From Pachyseris speciosa (taxonomy: Eukaryota; Cnidaria; Anthozoa; Scleractinia; Pachyseridae), in NCBI GenBank assembly GCA_016490735.1, contig JAEMWC010000076.1, positions 1,076,001 through 1,140,000 of the forward strand: a stretch of DNA of 64,000 bases, read 5' to 3'. A program made the translations under genes and the position numbers. The notes beneath the pieces were generated by a model. It was not told the DNA's origin. It worked only from the letters and a program-made list of their open reading frames with translations, and made no database searches. Positions 44,160 to 54,247 of this stretch are shown in pieces; position 1 is the stretch's first letter; every line of letters begins with the position of its first letter.

Positions 44160-47100
44160 ATGAAAGGTAAGAACTATTTTTATTTTTATTTTTAATAGAA
44201 AACCTTACGAAAATCAAATATGTTTTCGCCAAGTGAAGCTTAGAAGAGTGTTCCAGATTAATAGTGACTAGAAGACAAGATATTTTACCTCCAACAGAAA
44301 CACTTTTTAAATGTTGTTTACTGATTTTAATAATCTTGACAGCTGTTGAAGCCAGTTGTTTCCAAGTCCTGCGTTTTTTTTGTTTGTTCATTCAAAGTGT
44401 TCATTCGGCATTTGAAAAATACGTTTTCCCCTCTTCTCTCGCGCGCAATATTTCGAGTCGAGACAAGTTTTCACTCATGTTATACTTCACTCACGTTGCT
44501 TAGTATTTGTAAAGTTGGATTTGGCCCCAAACTGTGAGTATGGGTGTAAAATTTTAAAATAGATTTTTCTTTAGGTGCCTAATCGACGGATGTCATGGAA
44601 AAAAATTAAGACCTCGATCGCTCACACATTCCCACCATACTTTTAAAACGCGTCATGATAGCATTCACTAAGAACTGAGTTGAAAAATGTTTTTCAATGG
44701 ATGAAGAGGTATCATAGAATACGAAATTTAAGAGGTTGATATCGTATTTACAAGAATTTACAAGATTCAAGATTTTGATTTACAAGATGCTTTTAAGATT
44801 TCGTTTAAGCAACCATTTTCGTCACTAATGTATTAAAGGAAATGATGAAACAAACTTTTTTCTCTCCACTCAATAATTAGTACAGTCTTCAATTAAAACT
44901 ATATTGCATCAGCACAACTTTGAAATTAAGTCCTGTATAGCGACCACCGTCACATGTATATAATTAACAAATAAAAAGAGAATGACAATTTCGCCAACTA
45001 TTCGTTTTTCTGTTTCATCAAGACATTAGCTGAATTTTGGCACAAGGTACATCACTGGTGATATATTGCAAATTTTATAAAGATATCAACATCCATCCGT
45101 GTTCTCTTTGTTTTAATGAAAGAAAATAGGTGATTTCTATTCCACAAGATCAGCTACTTTTGTACACCTAAGCCATAAGCTTTTCACAGTCTTAATTGAT
45201 TTGAACGAAGAGAAAAGAATCTTTCCTGATCTCTCTGGAAACATCCCGTCACATTCCACTTGTCTTAGCAAACTGAGACCACAAATGTTAATTTTTTTTT
45301 TTTTTTTGATAACTTGAAGCTCAGTATTCAACTCCACCTTTCAATATTTCCGCCTGTAGTTAGCCTGTGAGCAAGCTCTCCCGGGGGTAGGGGGTGGGGG
45401 GACTCCTTCCACCCCCACCCCGAGAGAGCTTGCTCGCAGGCTACCTGTAGTCAGAGAAGAGTTTTGTTTTGTCCCATAGACACACAACATGAAACCTCTT
45501 CAACTCTTTGATGAGAAAACGAAATAATTTAAATGTCAGCAGACACAATATATATTTCAGCAGACGACATCTTGACTTAAAAAAACTAAAACAGCGCTGA
45601 AAATGACTCAGTCTCAGCGGGGTGAGTGCTTGCTGTGTGGCTAATTTTTGACTGGCGAACTCTGACAGTTTCCAAATTGAAAAGACCGAATAGGGACAGA
45701 ATTGCCTCATGGGATACCTCATGCGATAAGGCAACATATCAAGTGCAATTAACACCAGGGTTCTCCTGGAAAACAAATATCGAAATTAATACAAAATGCT
45801 TCAATTCTCTCATGAAATATTCATGCAGACCTGATTCAGTGCAGCTCCTGCAGCGAACGGCGAAGCCAGTTATCACAGCCGTTGCAGTTACGAATGTTGT
45901 AGTTATTTTTCCAAATGTTATGCCATGTTGTACGCTTTCAGCATTATTTAGGGTTTCGTTTCCTTTCACACTCTTCTGACTTCACAAAACCAGATGATGT
46001 TGTAATATTCCATAGTCGATGCCACGCCACGGCAGCTAAAGAACTGCTTCAAATGTTTAGGTCCCACTTCGGGGCTACAGTGGTAGTCCATACAGGTGAA
46101 GCGTACTGGATGTTTTCCTATCAAGTAACTGGGAGTATTTAGGAGTATTACTTTGCTCTCACTGGACAACCTCATTTCCGGGGTCTTTCCTTTGCTGTCT
46201 CTCTCATCCAAGGGGAGAGACCCCAAGAACAAGATTTCTCACTGGATTGCGTACTGTCTCATTATGTCTTTTTTTATTCGTCAATTTTATCTTGTTTTAT
46301 ATTTTCTAGACTTGATGATAATCCAAGCTGCGTACATAATGTATTCAATGTTAATTCTCGTTTCCTCGGCGCCATTTGAAAACGAGATCCGCACGAGGAA
46401 AGAAGAAAACCATTTGAATATCCCTCCTATGATGCCACCGAAAAGGGAGGAGATTGGGACTCACGCTAACGAGGAAGATGAGCGAGAGTTTGAGCTACCA
46501 GAACTGGCTGAAAACGAATTCCCTACAAAAGAAGAGCGTGAATTCAGTGAGGAGATTGCAGAAGAGTTTTTAGAAGGACTTGAAAGGGAGCTGGCTATGC
46601 AAGCGGCAAGGAGAGACATCGAAAATAGGAAGAGGGAAGAAGGGATAACTGTCAAGGAGCTACTGGAGAGGGAACTTCCAAAATATCGCGAGGAAATTCC
46701 TGGAGATGAGGAAAGGAACGGAAACCTCGCTGAAAGGAGAGAGATAGAAATGTTCAACAGGGAGATGGAAAAAGAACTTGAAGAAAATCTGGCGAGGGAG
46801 ATAGCTGAGGAAGAACAGAAGCGGGAATTTAGTGAGGAAGAAGAAGGCATGGAACTTTCTGAAAATCCTGAAGGACTCTATGCTAGAGAACTGCCTGAGG
46901 AAAGTGAGGAAACATCCAAGAGAGAGTTTAAATCAGAAGTTCCCGCAGGGGAAAACGACGAGAAGAAAGAGTTTTCTGAAGAAGACAAACACGTAGAAGA
47001 CGAAGAAGAGCATCTCAGAGAATTGCCAGAAGAAAGTGAAGAAGAACCCAAGAGGGAGTTTAAGTCTGAGGTTGCTGAAGAGGAAAACAACCACAAAAGA

Positions 47101-47598
47101 GAAGAAGAAAAAGAGGAGAGTGAAGACGACGAAGGAGAAAATCTCGGGGAGAGAGAGAGTTTCATGAACGAACTTGAGGGAAATCCAGTCTGGAGCAAGA
47201 AGCGGGATGAAGAGAAAGAAGAAGAGATTGAGACACCGAGGGAAATCAACTTCAGAGGAATGGTGAAATACCCCGGTGAAGAATTCCCAGAATGGAATGA
47301 AAAGTTTGACGAGCAGCAGGTACGTGCATTAGAAGAGCTGACCAGGCGCGCAAAGGAGTTTCCGAAACGTATGCGCGAACAAGAGGCTGAGAGGATGCGA
47401 CAGAGATTTTATCACTATGGCAACGAAGATCGTGAACGCGAGGAGCTCAGAGAGAGACAGCGAGAGAGGGCTCTTGAAAATGGCAGGAAATTCCACGAGA
47501 GGGAAATGGAGGGGCGCAAACAACGCCAAGAAATTGGTCCCGAGGGAATAAGGCGGGAACAAAGAGAGAGATTCCGGTTTAGAGCACGCGGCGAATAA
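44160..47598 (+). CDS. Secreted Glu/Arg/Lys-rich repeat protein
   Basis: Function not recognised. Exon 1 supplies only ATGAAAG (44160-44166), then GT; exon 2 (46310-47598) follows an AG and completes GAC. The 431-residue protein starts MKDLMIIQAAYIMYSMLILV and then SSAPFE, a classical signal peptide with likely cleavage near residue 24. The mature chain has no cysteine and is dominated by Glu, Arg and Lys, with many KREF and KREE words. Two copies of a unit RELPEESEE..KREFKSEV begin at 46885 and 47017, exactly 132 nt (44 codons) apart. The C-terminal third is Arg/Glu-rich and lacks Asp clusters (REREELRERQRERALE). It is predicted to be disordered or charged coiled coil. Candidates are an acidic extracellular matrix component or a precursor cut at dibasic sites; neither is shown. 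Several longer frames on the reverse strand across this exon are shadows of its GA-rich codons. Confidence 0.85.
45361..45443. mobile_element. Short fold-back MITE
   Basis: TAGCCTGTGAGCAAGCTCTC (45361-45380) and its imperfect inverse (45424-45443) flank a G-rich then C-rich centre. It is in the single intron of the Glu-rich gene. Confidence 0.75.
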
Positions 47599-47754
47599 GG
47601 ACTTTTTTAAAAAGATTTTCCCGGAAGCCTGCGTTTCTGACATCAAGTGTTATTAAAAACCGATCAATTTTTGGGAAGCATTGTAATCAAGTACATGCAT
47701 TTTTTTTTCTGCTGTTGTGAAGTACAGTTATTCATATCATATCAAGGAGTGACA

Positions 47755-47760
47755 AATAAA
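47755..47760 (+). promoter_or_regulatory. Polyadenylation signal AATAAA for the Glu-rich gene
   Basis: AATAAA lies 157 nt after the stop codon of the Glu-rich gene. Confidence 0.55.
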
Positions 47761-48996
47761 CGTTGGACAATAAGAACATCAGTTTTCGTTATCAGTATTC
47801 AGAGGGCTCAATGGTTTTATTGTGACCGAATGCCAACATAGGCGACGGTTAATACCTGATATCATTTTCTGTCGCCTCATTAGAGCCTGTTCTCACGATC
47901 AAACTGTTCTTACCTTTTCTCTGTTTAAATGTAGTATTTGTGCTTTCTGTGGAGAAATAAACACACTCCTTTGCCTGGTGCTGACCTGCTTCTCTTACCA
48001 TCACGCATTCTTCGAGCTTTAATATCGCGCAGTCTTCTTTCATTTTTGTTTAACCTCCTTGTTTTTCCGCCCTTATTTATTATAGTAAAGCTCCCTCTGA
48101 GAAATCAAAACATCTTTCAGCAAGCTCGCTTTGGAGGCATTGAGTACCAGGCGTTTATTATACGCCTATAGCAGCTTAGTGCAATTATGGTAGTAATTTG
48201 TCTCATTTAAGTACACAAAAAACCTCCATTCCGGACCAAAAGTAGTCCCCGGTGTGGTGGTCTATCTCTACTAGAATGTGGTTATGGGGGAGAGATTTGC
48301 AGTTACGGGCCTACAGTAATTGGCGCAAGCTGTTGTAGGGTCCCTGCCAGGTCTCTGGCGAAGCTAATAAAATAAATAAAATGATAAAATAAGTCTAAAG
48401 CAAACGAGGTGGCAGAACAGGAAAGAAAAGACATTAACTGAATGTTCTGCCTTTTATTGTTTCCGATTCAACTAAGACTATTTCATTTCGTTATTGAATA
48501 ATTTTCAAGTCTGATGACGATGAAACACTCCTGGTGCCGTCAAAATGCTTGTTTGTTGGAGACTACTCGGGTACTGCAAAGGGACAGAGAAACAAATAGT
48601 TAGAGAAAGAAATTCCAGGAGGCGGAGAGCAGTTTTACGTGCTTGCTTTTTTTTTCCACTTGAAGAACTTCATATATGCTTCACGAAAGTCACGTAACTT
48701 TCTACGGCCAATCAGAAACAAGAATAGTCAGCCAATTATAGGAGCAGAGTTGGCTCGGGTGAAATTTCGCCACACTTGGTATTGGTAATCTGACGTCTTG
48801 GCAAAGAACGGATGTGTGCAAAGCACAATTAAATTCGACGCCTAAATCGACAATACAAATTTCGCCGGCCTTCTAAACAACTTAATTTTTTTCAACAGTA
48901 GATTCGATTAAGGGGAATTATAAGGGAATTTAAATAAGTGACCAATCTCACCAAGCGCTTCCCCGTGCCATGTTCTTAGTACAACGATCTTTCGCT
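47761..48996. other. Convergent intergenic spacer
   Basis: Between the Glu-rich gene and the small secreted gene I can support no exon. GGTCCCTGCCAGGTCTCTGG at 48339-48358, followed by A/T-rich AATAAATAAAAT, resembles a retroelement 3' end, but this is weak. Confidence 0.45.
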
Positions 48997-49002
48997 TTTA
49001 TT
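48997..49002 (-). promoter_or_regulatory. Polyadenylation signal AATAAA for the small secreted gene
   Basis: AATAAA on the reverse strand lies 66 nt downstream of the stop at 49068-49070. Confidence 0.55.
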
Positions 49003-49067
49003 CTTTATCAATTCATTGGTCGAGTTGCAAAAATTTCCATTACAACACCACTTACAGAGACTTAATC

Positions 49068-50349
49068 CTACTTACGCTCAAATTTGTACACCATATTGTG
49101 GAATGCCATCCCGACCATGTTGTTATAGCAGCCATGAGGATTCACGCCATACATATCATAGGTCAGGTTCGCCTCTTCCCCTCCCCAGCATTCTCCCCAA
49201 AACTGGATTCCAAAGTACTCTTGGCCTATGAAAGGTTAAGAAAAAAAACAGCAATTCACATGTATTCAGTTCTCAAGTCAAGCAATAGCCTGAGAACAGA
49301 CTGATAATACGACTAGAAGCTTACAAAAACTGACCTATATCTTAAATTGCCAATTTAAATAGCCTCTGAGCAACCAGACCAATAAACAGCTTCAGACGAG
49401 GATGGATTCCAATTAAAGAAGACCTACGCTTAGGTTATAGGCACGTCAGGTAGTGTCTACAGATACAGTCTTTCCAAGAACTACCAGCGTGTTTTAGGGA
49501 AATCTACCCGCGCTTATGCTTCAAACCAATTTAGCAATCTCGTACCAAAATTCCTTTAGACGCCTCTGTCAGTAGTTGGTCGCCAAGAGACCAACTGCTG
49601 ACCAAGGAGTTCAAGGACTCTGGGTACACCCCTGAGAAGAAGAAAAAACTCAAGATACCTTATAAAATAAATTATGGTTATTCTCCCGATCAAAGTACGT
49701 ATACCCTGACAAGAAAAGGGGACTTCATAAAGACCACATGGAAAAATGGCTGTCTTTAAATTATTCTTTTGATTGTATTCAAAACAGCCTCACTAACCTT
49801 GTTTGGGATAAAAATTCTTTAGAATTTTTGTCTCAAAAACGAGGTTAGTGAGGCTATTTTGAATACGAACGAAATAATACTTGAAAGGCAGCCATTTTTG
49901 CATAGGGTCTATATTGCGCACCAATAATTAGGTAATGTTGTGACTTGATCTTCTCCTTTGCCAAACGAGAAAATATCTTGGTAAAAGAAAAGAAATGCAC
50001 ATGTAGTACACATTTACTCACGCCGGTTCAAAGCTTCGTCCGCACACTTTTCCACAATCTTCGACAAGTTATTCCAGTCAATTGATCCTCGGAAGTTCTT
50101 TAAAAGCTGTGGCATAGCGCGTGGGTGAAACTTGTCTCTAAAGCATCCAATAGGCTTGTAAGTAGGGCCTAAAAACCAGGAGTTTGCCATTAGTTCTATG
50201 CCTTCAGTAGTTGTTGGAATAATCAGCGGATCCAGAGGTAACAAGTAATAGGGTTCGTTGGTCGGTACATTAACAAAGATCTAGTCGGAATAATGAGGTT
50301 TCGGATCAGAAAGAAACTTTACTTTTAATTGGTTGGACCAAAAGATGAT

Positions 50350-50391
<42 letters not shown>

Positions 50392-52471
50392 CTTTATTTG
50401 CTTTTGTCAATGTATACATTCTTTATTACAATCTACAAAATTTACAAAATATGTTAATCTAAACTAAATAAAAACAATCACAAGAAGTGATCGTAAAGAC
50501 AACATGGTCTTAAGGAGGGATTCCAGTGTTTCGCTCACCCCACCCCCCTCCCCCCTACAAGTAGATGCTAGTTATAATTTGGCAAGCAAGATCGTCCGTG
50601 TTAGTACAATCCTGAGATTTACTGTTTGTGGGGACATTGACTGACGATTCGACAACCTGAGAGGAAGTTATCTCCTGACTCTGATGAAGTCGTTAAACTT
50701 CCACTTAGGTAGTCGAAACGCCAGTCAATAGGCAAATCTAGCAAAGACAATGTGTCTGCAGTGACGACGGCACGCGCAGATCTAAAAACCGACTGGACCA
50801 AAGGCAGAACAGTAAATTGAGCACCGCAAGTGGTGTTCAATTCTTTCCGCGCGCTTTCGCGTTCTCACTGGACGTTGCGTTGTGTTTGCTAAATCTGCCT
50901 AATGTTACCACAAAAAGTCCTTCTCAGGACTACAGTCACCTGGACGATCGTGCTTGCTAAGTTATGATGACTCCTGGTTGCAAAAACGCTGGTTAAATAC
51001 TCGTGCTGATCTGATTTATTTTCCCTAACGGATCGTTTGTAGTTATTCGTCCCCTTGAGCAGGGAGACATAATGTCAACAAAAATATCGCAAGAGGATAG
51101 AGAAATGGCGAAATGGCGAAATGGCGTGGAAATATTACAGGTTAAATTTGATCTCAGGTTATTTTTTATTTAAACCAGGTCAAAAAGCAACCTGTAACAG
51201 AGACACCGATCTACAGATAGAAACCTCAAGGCACCTTGCCTACTTACTAGAAAAACATTCAACAAGGGGAGGCTGGACTAGGCTTGGCGAGATGTGACGT
51301 TGAAAACCCACGCACAAGGATGTGGGATATTGGATGACATGACAGGCAAAGACAGGAAGAAGAATTAAAATGCTAAATTATATGGACAAAATCCCCAACA
51401 CTTATAACGCTGTGGACTTCTACTAGTTCAAAGGACGTTTAGTGGAGGGGTTGAATTCAGAGGAACCATATTATTTTCAAAATTAGTCATGTTTGCATGA
51501 ACATCACTAAGATAACAGCTTGAAACAACGCCGATACGCAACATACTGTAGATTTATAGACGAAAGGACGTAAGCCTTAGGGTGCCGGGTATGGGATTTA
51601 CTGGTGGCGGCCTTATATTCAGGAAACTGTGGTGAGGTCTTGTACTCTGAATTTTACTTAACGTCTGTAAGGTCCGGGATAGACTGCGAGCAGTCTCTAA
51701 TTTTCGGCAATGGATTGTAGGGCGGGAGAAATACTCACACGCGCGCGAAATTGCGAGAAGACGCCACGCGAGGGGAAAGCAATTTCGCGCGCGCGCGTAT
51801 TTCTCGCCGCCCCGCAATCCATTGCCGAAATTAGAAACTACTCGCAGTCTAGTCTGGGATGTCTGGGATAGCTGGATGGGTAAAAGGGAAATTCTTTCTA
51901 ATCATCATATTTTGTGGACATTGGAGATACAAAGCAAGACTTTCTGGCAGCATTTACCGCTCACCTTCAGAGATTGGCTCCTCTGTAGGTTCATCTGTCG
52001 GCTCCAGTGGTTCTACCGGTTCTAAACCATGTTAAATACAAAGGCAACAGAACAATTGAAAATGAGTTTGTTAGTTGTGTGAAAAGGGGTATTGCGATAG
52101 CTTCCAAGCTTGTAACCACAATAAAGCTATCCGAAGCGAGTGAAATCCATGGAAACAGTTTGTCTGATGCGCGAAAGAAACGTGGAGTTATCGCTTGTGA
52201 GCAGACTAGTCAGACCTTAAAAAGAATAGCAAAGTACATTGCAATTAAGTCATTACTGTCTACGTTGTAAATCTAACGAACGCAGAAGCGGTGAGGGAGA
52301 GAGAGAGAGAAGGTTGAAAAAGTGTATTTATTTCTGCATTGCCTTTCTCATTAAATCGTTTAAAGAAGCCGACAATATCAGAAATATTATTACTGAAAAG
52401 ACACACTTACCGTCTGCGATCCTTCCACAGGAGATGAAAGGAATCAAGAATATCAAAATAACAGATTTCAT
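49068..52471 (-). CDS. Small secreted protein with a GCFRD...ECWGG cysteine domain
   Basis: Four coding exons on the reverse strand join in frame: 52411-52471, 51965-52021, 50022-50201 and 49068-49225, giving 151 residues. A signal peptide is clear (MKSVILIFLIPFISCGRIAD). A Pro/Glu linker follows (EPVEPLEPTDEPTEEPISE). The domain begins YKPIGCFRDK and includes NFRGSIDWNNLSKIVEKCA, EYFGIQFWGECWGG, then YGVNPHGCYNNMVGMAF and VYKFERK. Four Cys remain in the mature domain. The layout (GCFxD near the start, xxFGxQxxGECxxG in the middle) is that of WSC-like carbohydrate-binding or related extracellular modules; the exact family is not certain. The start of exon 3 is ambiguous: the frame stays open upstream to an AG before 50280 (starting IFVNVPTNEPYY), which would need another small exon. 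The terminal GCGTAAGT could also be a donor. Confidence 0.75.
49742..49899. mobile_element. Fold-back element, ~78-bp arms
   Basis: The left arm (49742-49818) starts AAAAATGGCTGTCTTTAAAT. The right arm (49821-49899) is its inverse with scattered mismatches, and there is almost no loop. It lies in an intron of the small secreted gene. Confidence 0.8.
50347..50560 (-). mobile_element. Probable 3' end of a retroelement with (ATT)n tail on the reverse strand
   Basis: An (AAT)n run at 50347-50392 is followed by CTTTATTTGC and an AT-rich stretch. Read on the reverse strand it is a body ending in AATAAAG and a simple-repeat tail, as in LINE or SINE 3' ends. The left edge is clear and the right edge is approximate. 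Confidence 0.45.
51681..51851. mobile_element. Fold-back MITE family 1, copy 2
   Basis: AGACTGCGAGCAGTCTCTAA at the left and its inverse ending at 51851 form a hairpin of about 80-bp arms with a CG-rich centre. The sequence closely parallels the copy at 23852-24044. It lies in an intron of the small secreted gene. Confidence 0.8.
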
Positions 52472-52633
52472 GATTTTGACTCGCTCGAATCTCTGAAACA
52501 CCCAGCTAATCGGACGTCGATACGTTCTAACAAGCTTCTCAAAAATGAAGTTAATATAAGGATCAATTTTTGTGTTAGCGTGGGAAGAAACTTAACACCG
52601 TTAACATGTCTAATGGACTATTTTGCATTTAAA

Positions 52634-52670
<37 letters not shown>

Positions 52671-52690
52671 GTCAGTGGGGGAGTGAAACA

Positions 52691-52711
52691 CGAAAATTTG
52701 GTTTATCAACG

Positions 52712-52742
<31 letters not shown>

Positions 52743-52872
52743 GGATTCGATTAGCTGACGTTTCGAGCGTTAGCCTTTCGCTCCGACGAAGGGCTAACGC
52801 TCGAAACGTAAGCTAATCGAATCCCTGTACGGTGGTCAATTTAATCAACTCCGTTGATAAACCAAATTTTCG
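52691..52872. mobile_element. Long palindromic element, ~85-bp arms
   Basis: The arms CGAAAATTTGGTTTATCAAC... (from 52691) and its inverse (ending 52872) are nearly perfect, with a short centre at about 52780. Each arm carries a string of the form CGACGAAGGGCTAACGCTCG, then AAACGT. This has a partial resemblance to the core order of a hammerhead ribozyme (CUGANGA, helix II, GAAAC), but the first core reads CCGACGA. Confidence 0.75.
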
Positions 52873-54140
52873 TATTTTGCATAATTAATGTAGTTTTTAA
52901 AACACTTTTAAACTAAATTTGTAGTCTTATACAAATATTATGAAGAGTAAGTTCGCTACTTTTCTTTACCTTGTATATTGTAAAAAACGTTTTCTTGGCA
53001 TCACTGCATTACGGCATTACCCCATAGTTGGATAATGTTTGACTTTTATAAGGCATTATTATCATTTTGAAACCAAGGTAAAAAATATATATGTAGTATA
53101 TTCTCTATGCATTTTGTGTAAACATTTTGTCCGTAGCAGAAATGCATACAAATGAGGGTCACTTTTGTACCACATTTTATCTACGTCCATTGTAAGCCTG
53201 ATGAAACAAGATTGGCCGACCAGACAAAAAATCATTGTCTGTAGAGGTAAAGATTTTATCCAAAACATTTAATAGACAAAATGTTCACATAGACCTTTCT
53301 TTAGTAATCCATATCACCGGGAACTCAATATATTTCTTTAATGGATTATAAAACAAACATTGCACCGGTGGCAACGTTGCACTAAGACACATATTTTTAT
53401 TAGAAGATCGAGGTTTTGAATTTCTTAGTTGAGTTAGTAAAAGAACAAACAAAAAGAGAAAACAGCAACGTAATTTGTAGATAGTATTAGTGGAGTGAAA
53501 ACGGAAACAGAATAAAAGGCAATGGCTGGCAAACGTGGTGTATTGCTAGAGGCTTAGTGGAGACAGGAGATCATTCCCGAGGGCGGGATCGGGACAGGCC
53601 AGCTGCAGGAGCCCATCACCAGGAGCGTAAAACTGCCCTATATTACTGTCAGGGCGTTTTCACAGACCAATTTATTTTTAGATTGAATTTCCCCCCAAAA
53701 TCAGACTCCCGCAAAAGTACAATGACCAATCACAAGTCGCTGTACATGCCACATGTTTCTGCACGTACAGAGCCTTTGTTTTGTGGCGCCAGTCTCGTTA
53801 CGGTTGTCGTCCTTGTTGCCCTTTTTCGCGGGAAAAGATAGTCTAAAAATAGATCGGTCTGAAAAAATGTTGTGACATAGGCTCAGTATGGGAGTTGTAT
53901 GCTCCTAGTAATGGGCTCCTGCCAGCTGATAAAGCGTTGAGGGGTGGGGTGAAAGAGTAGCTAACTGGCATCAAAGAAAAAGCGGGGGAAGGAAAACTTC
54001 TGGGAGGTAAGTGAGAAGTTCTTAGCGCCTCTCGCCGAAGCCCCGCCCCTGTTTTGTACTCAGTACAATGAACCAAAGGATATAAAAACTCAAATATTTA
54101 TACTGTCAAACTAAAATATTTAACGTTCAAGTTGTATGCT

Positions 54141-54146
54141 TTTATT
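54141..54146 (-). promoter_or_regulatory. Polyadenylation signal AATAAA for the SVOP-like gene
   Basis: AATAAA on the reverse strand lies about 102 nt past the stop codon at 54248-54250. Confidence 0.5.
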
Positions 54147-54247
54147 TCAAATTAAAAAACTCTATAATTCAAGAAGAGAAAAGTATTTGAAAAACTAATA
54201 ATTGATGCAAAATAGCTTTCTCCAGTTTCTATCGAGATGTCGTTTTC

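Larger units (their letters stand above)
52472..54247. other. Spacer between the small secreted gene and the SVOP-like gene
   Basis: It contains a long palindrome at 52691-52872 and the SVOP-like 3' UTR near 54141. I could not support an exon; the 94- and 77-codon frames at 53557-53841 and 53843-54076 have no domain features. Confidence 0.5.

Noticed and set aside
45441..45979. 111- and 117-codon opposing frames
   Set aside because: They lie in the intron of the Glu-rich gene without domain similarity, and each is antisense to the other.
46461..47249. Ser-rich reverse-strand frames of 129 and 123 codons
   Set aside because: They are antisense to the GA-rich codons of the Glu-rich gene and have no signal or domain of their own.
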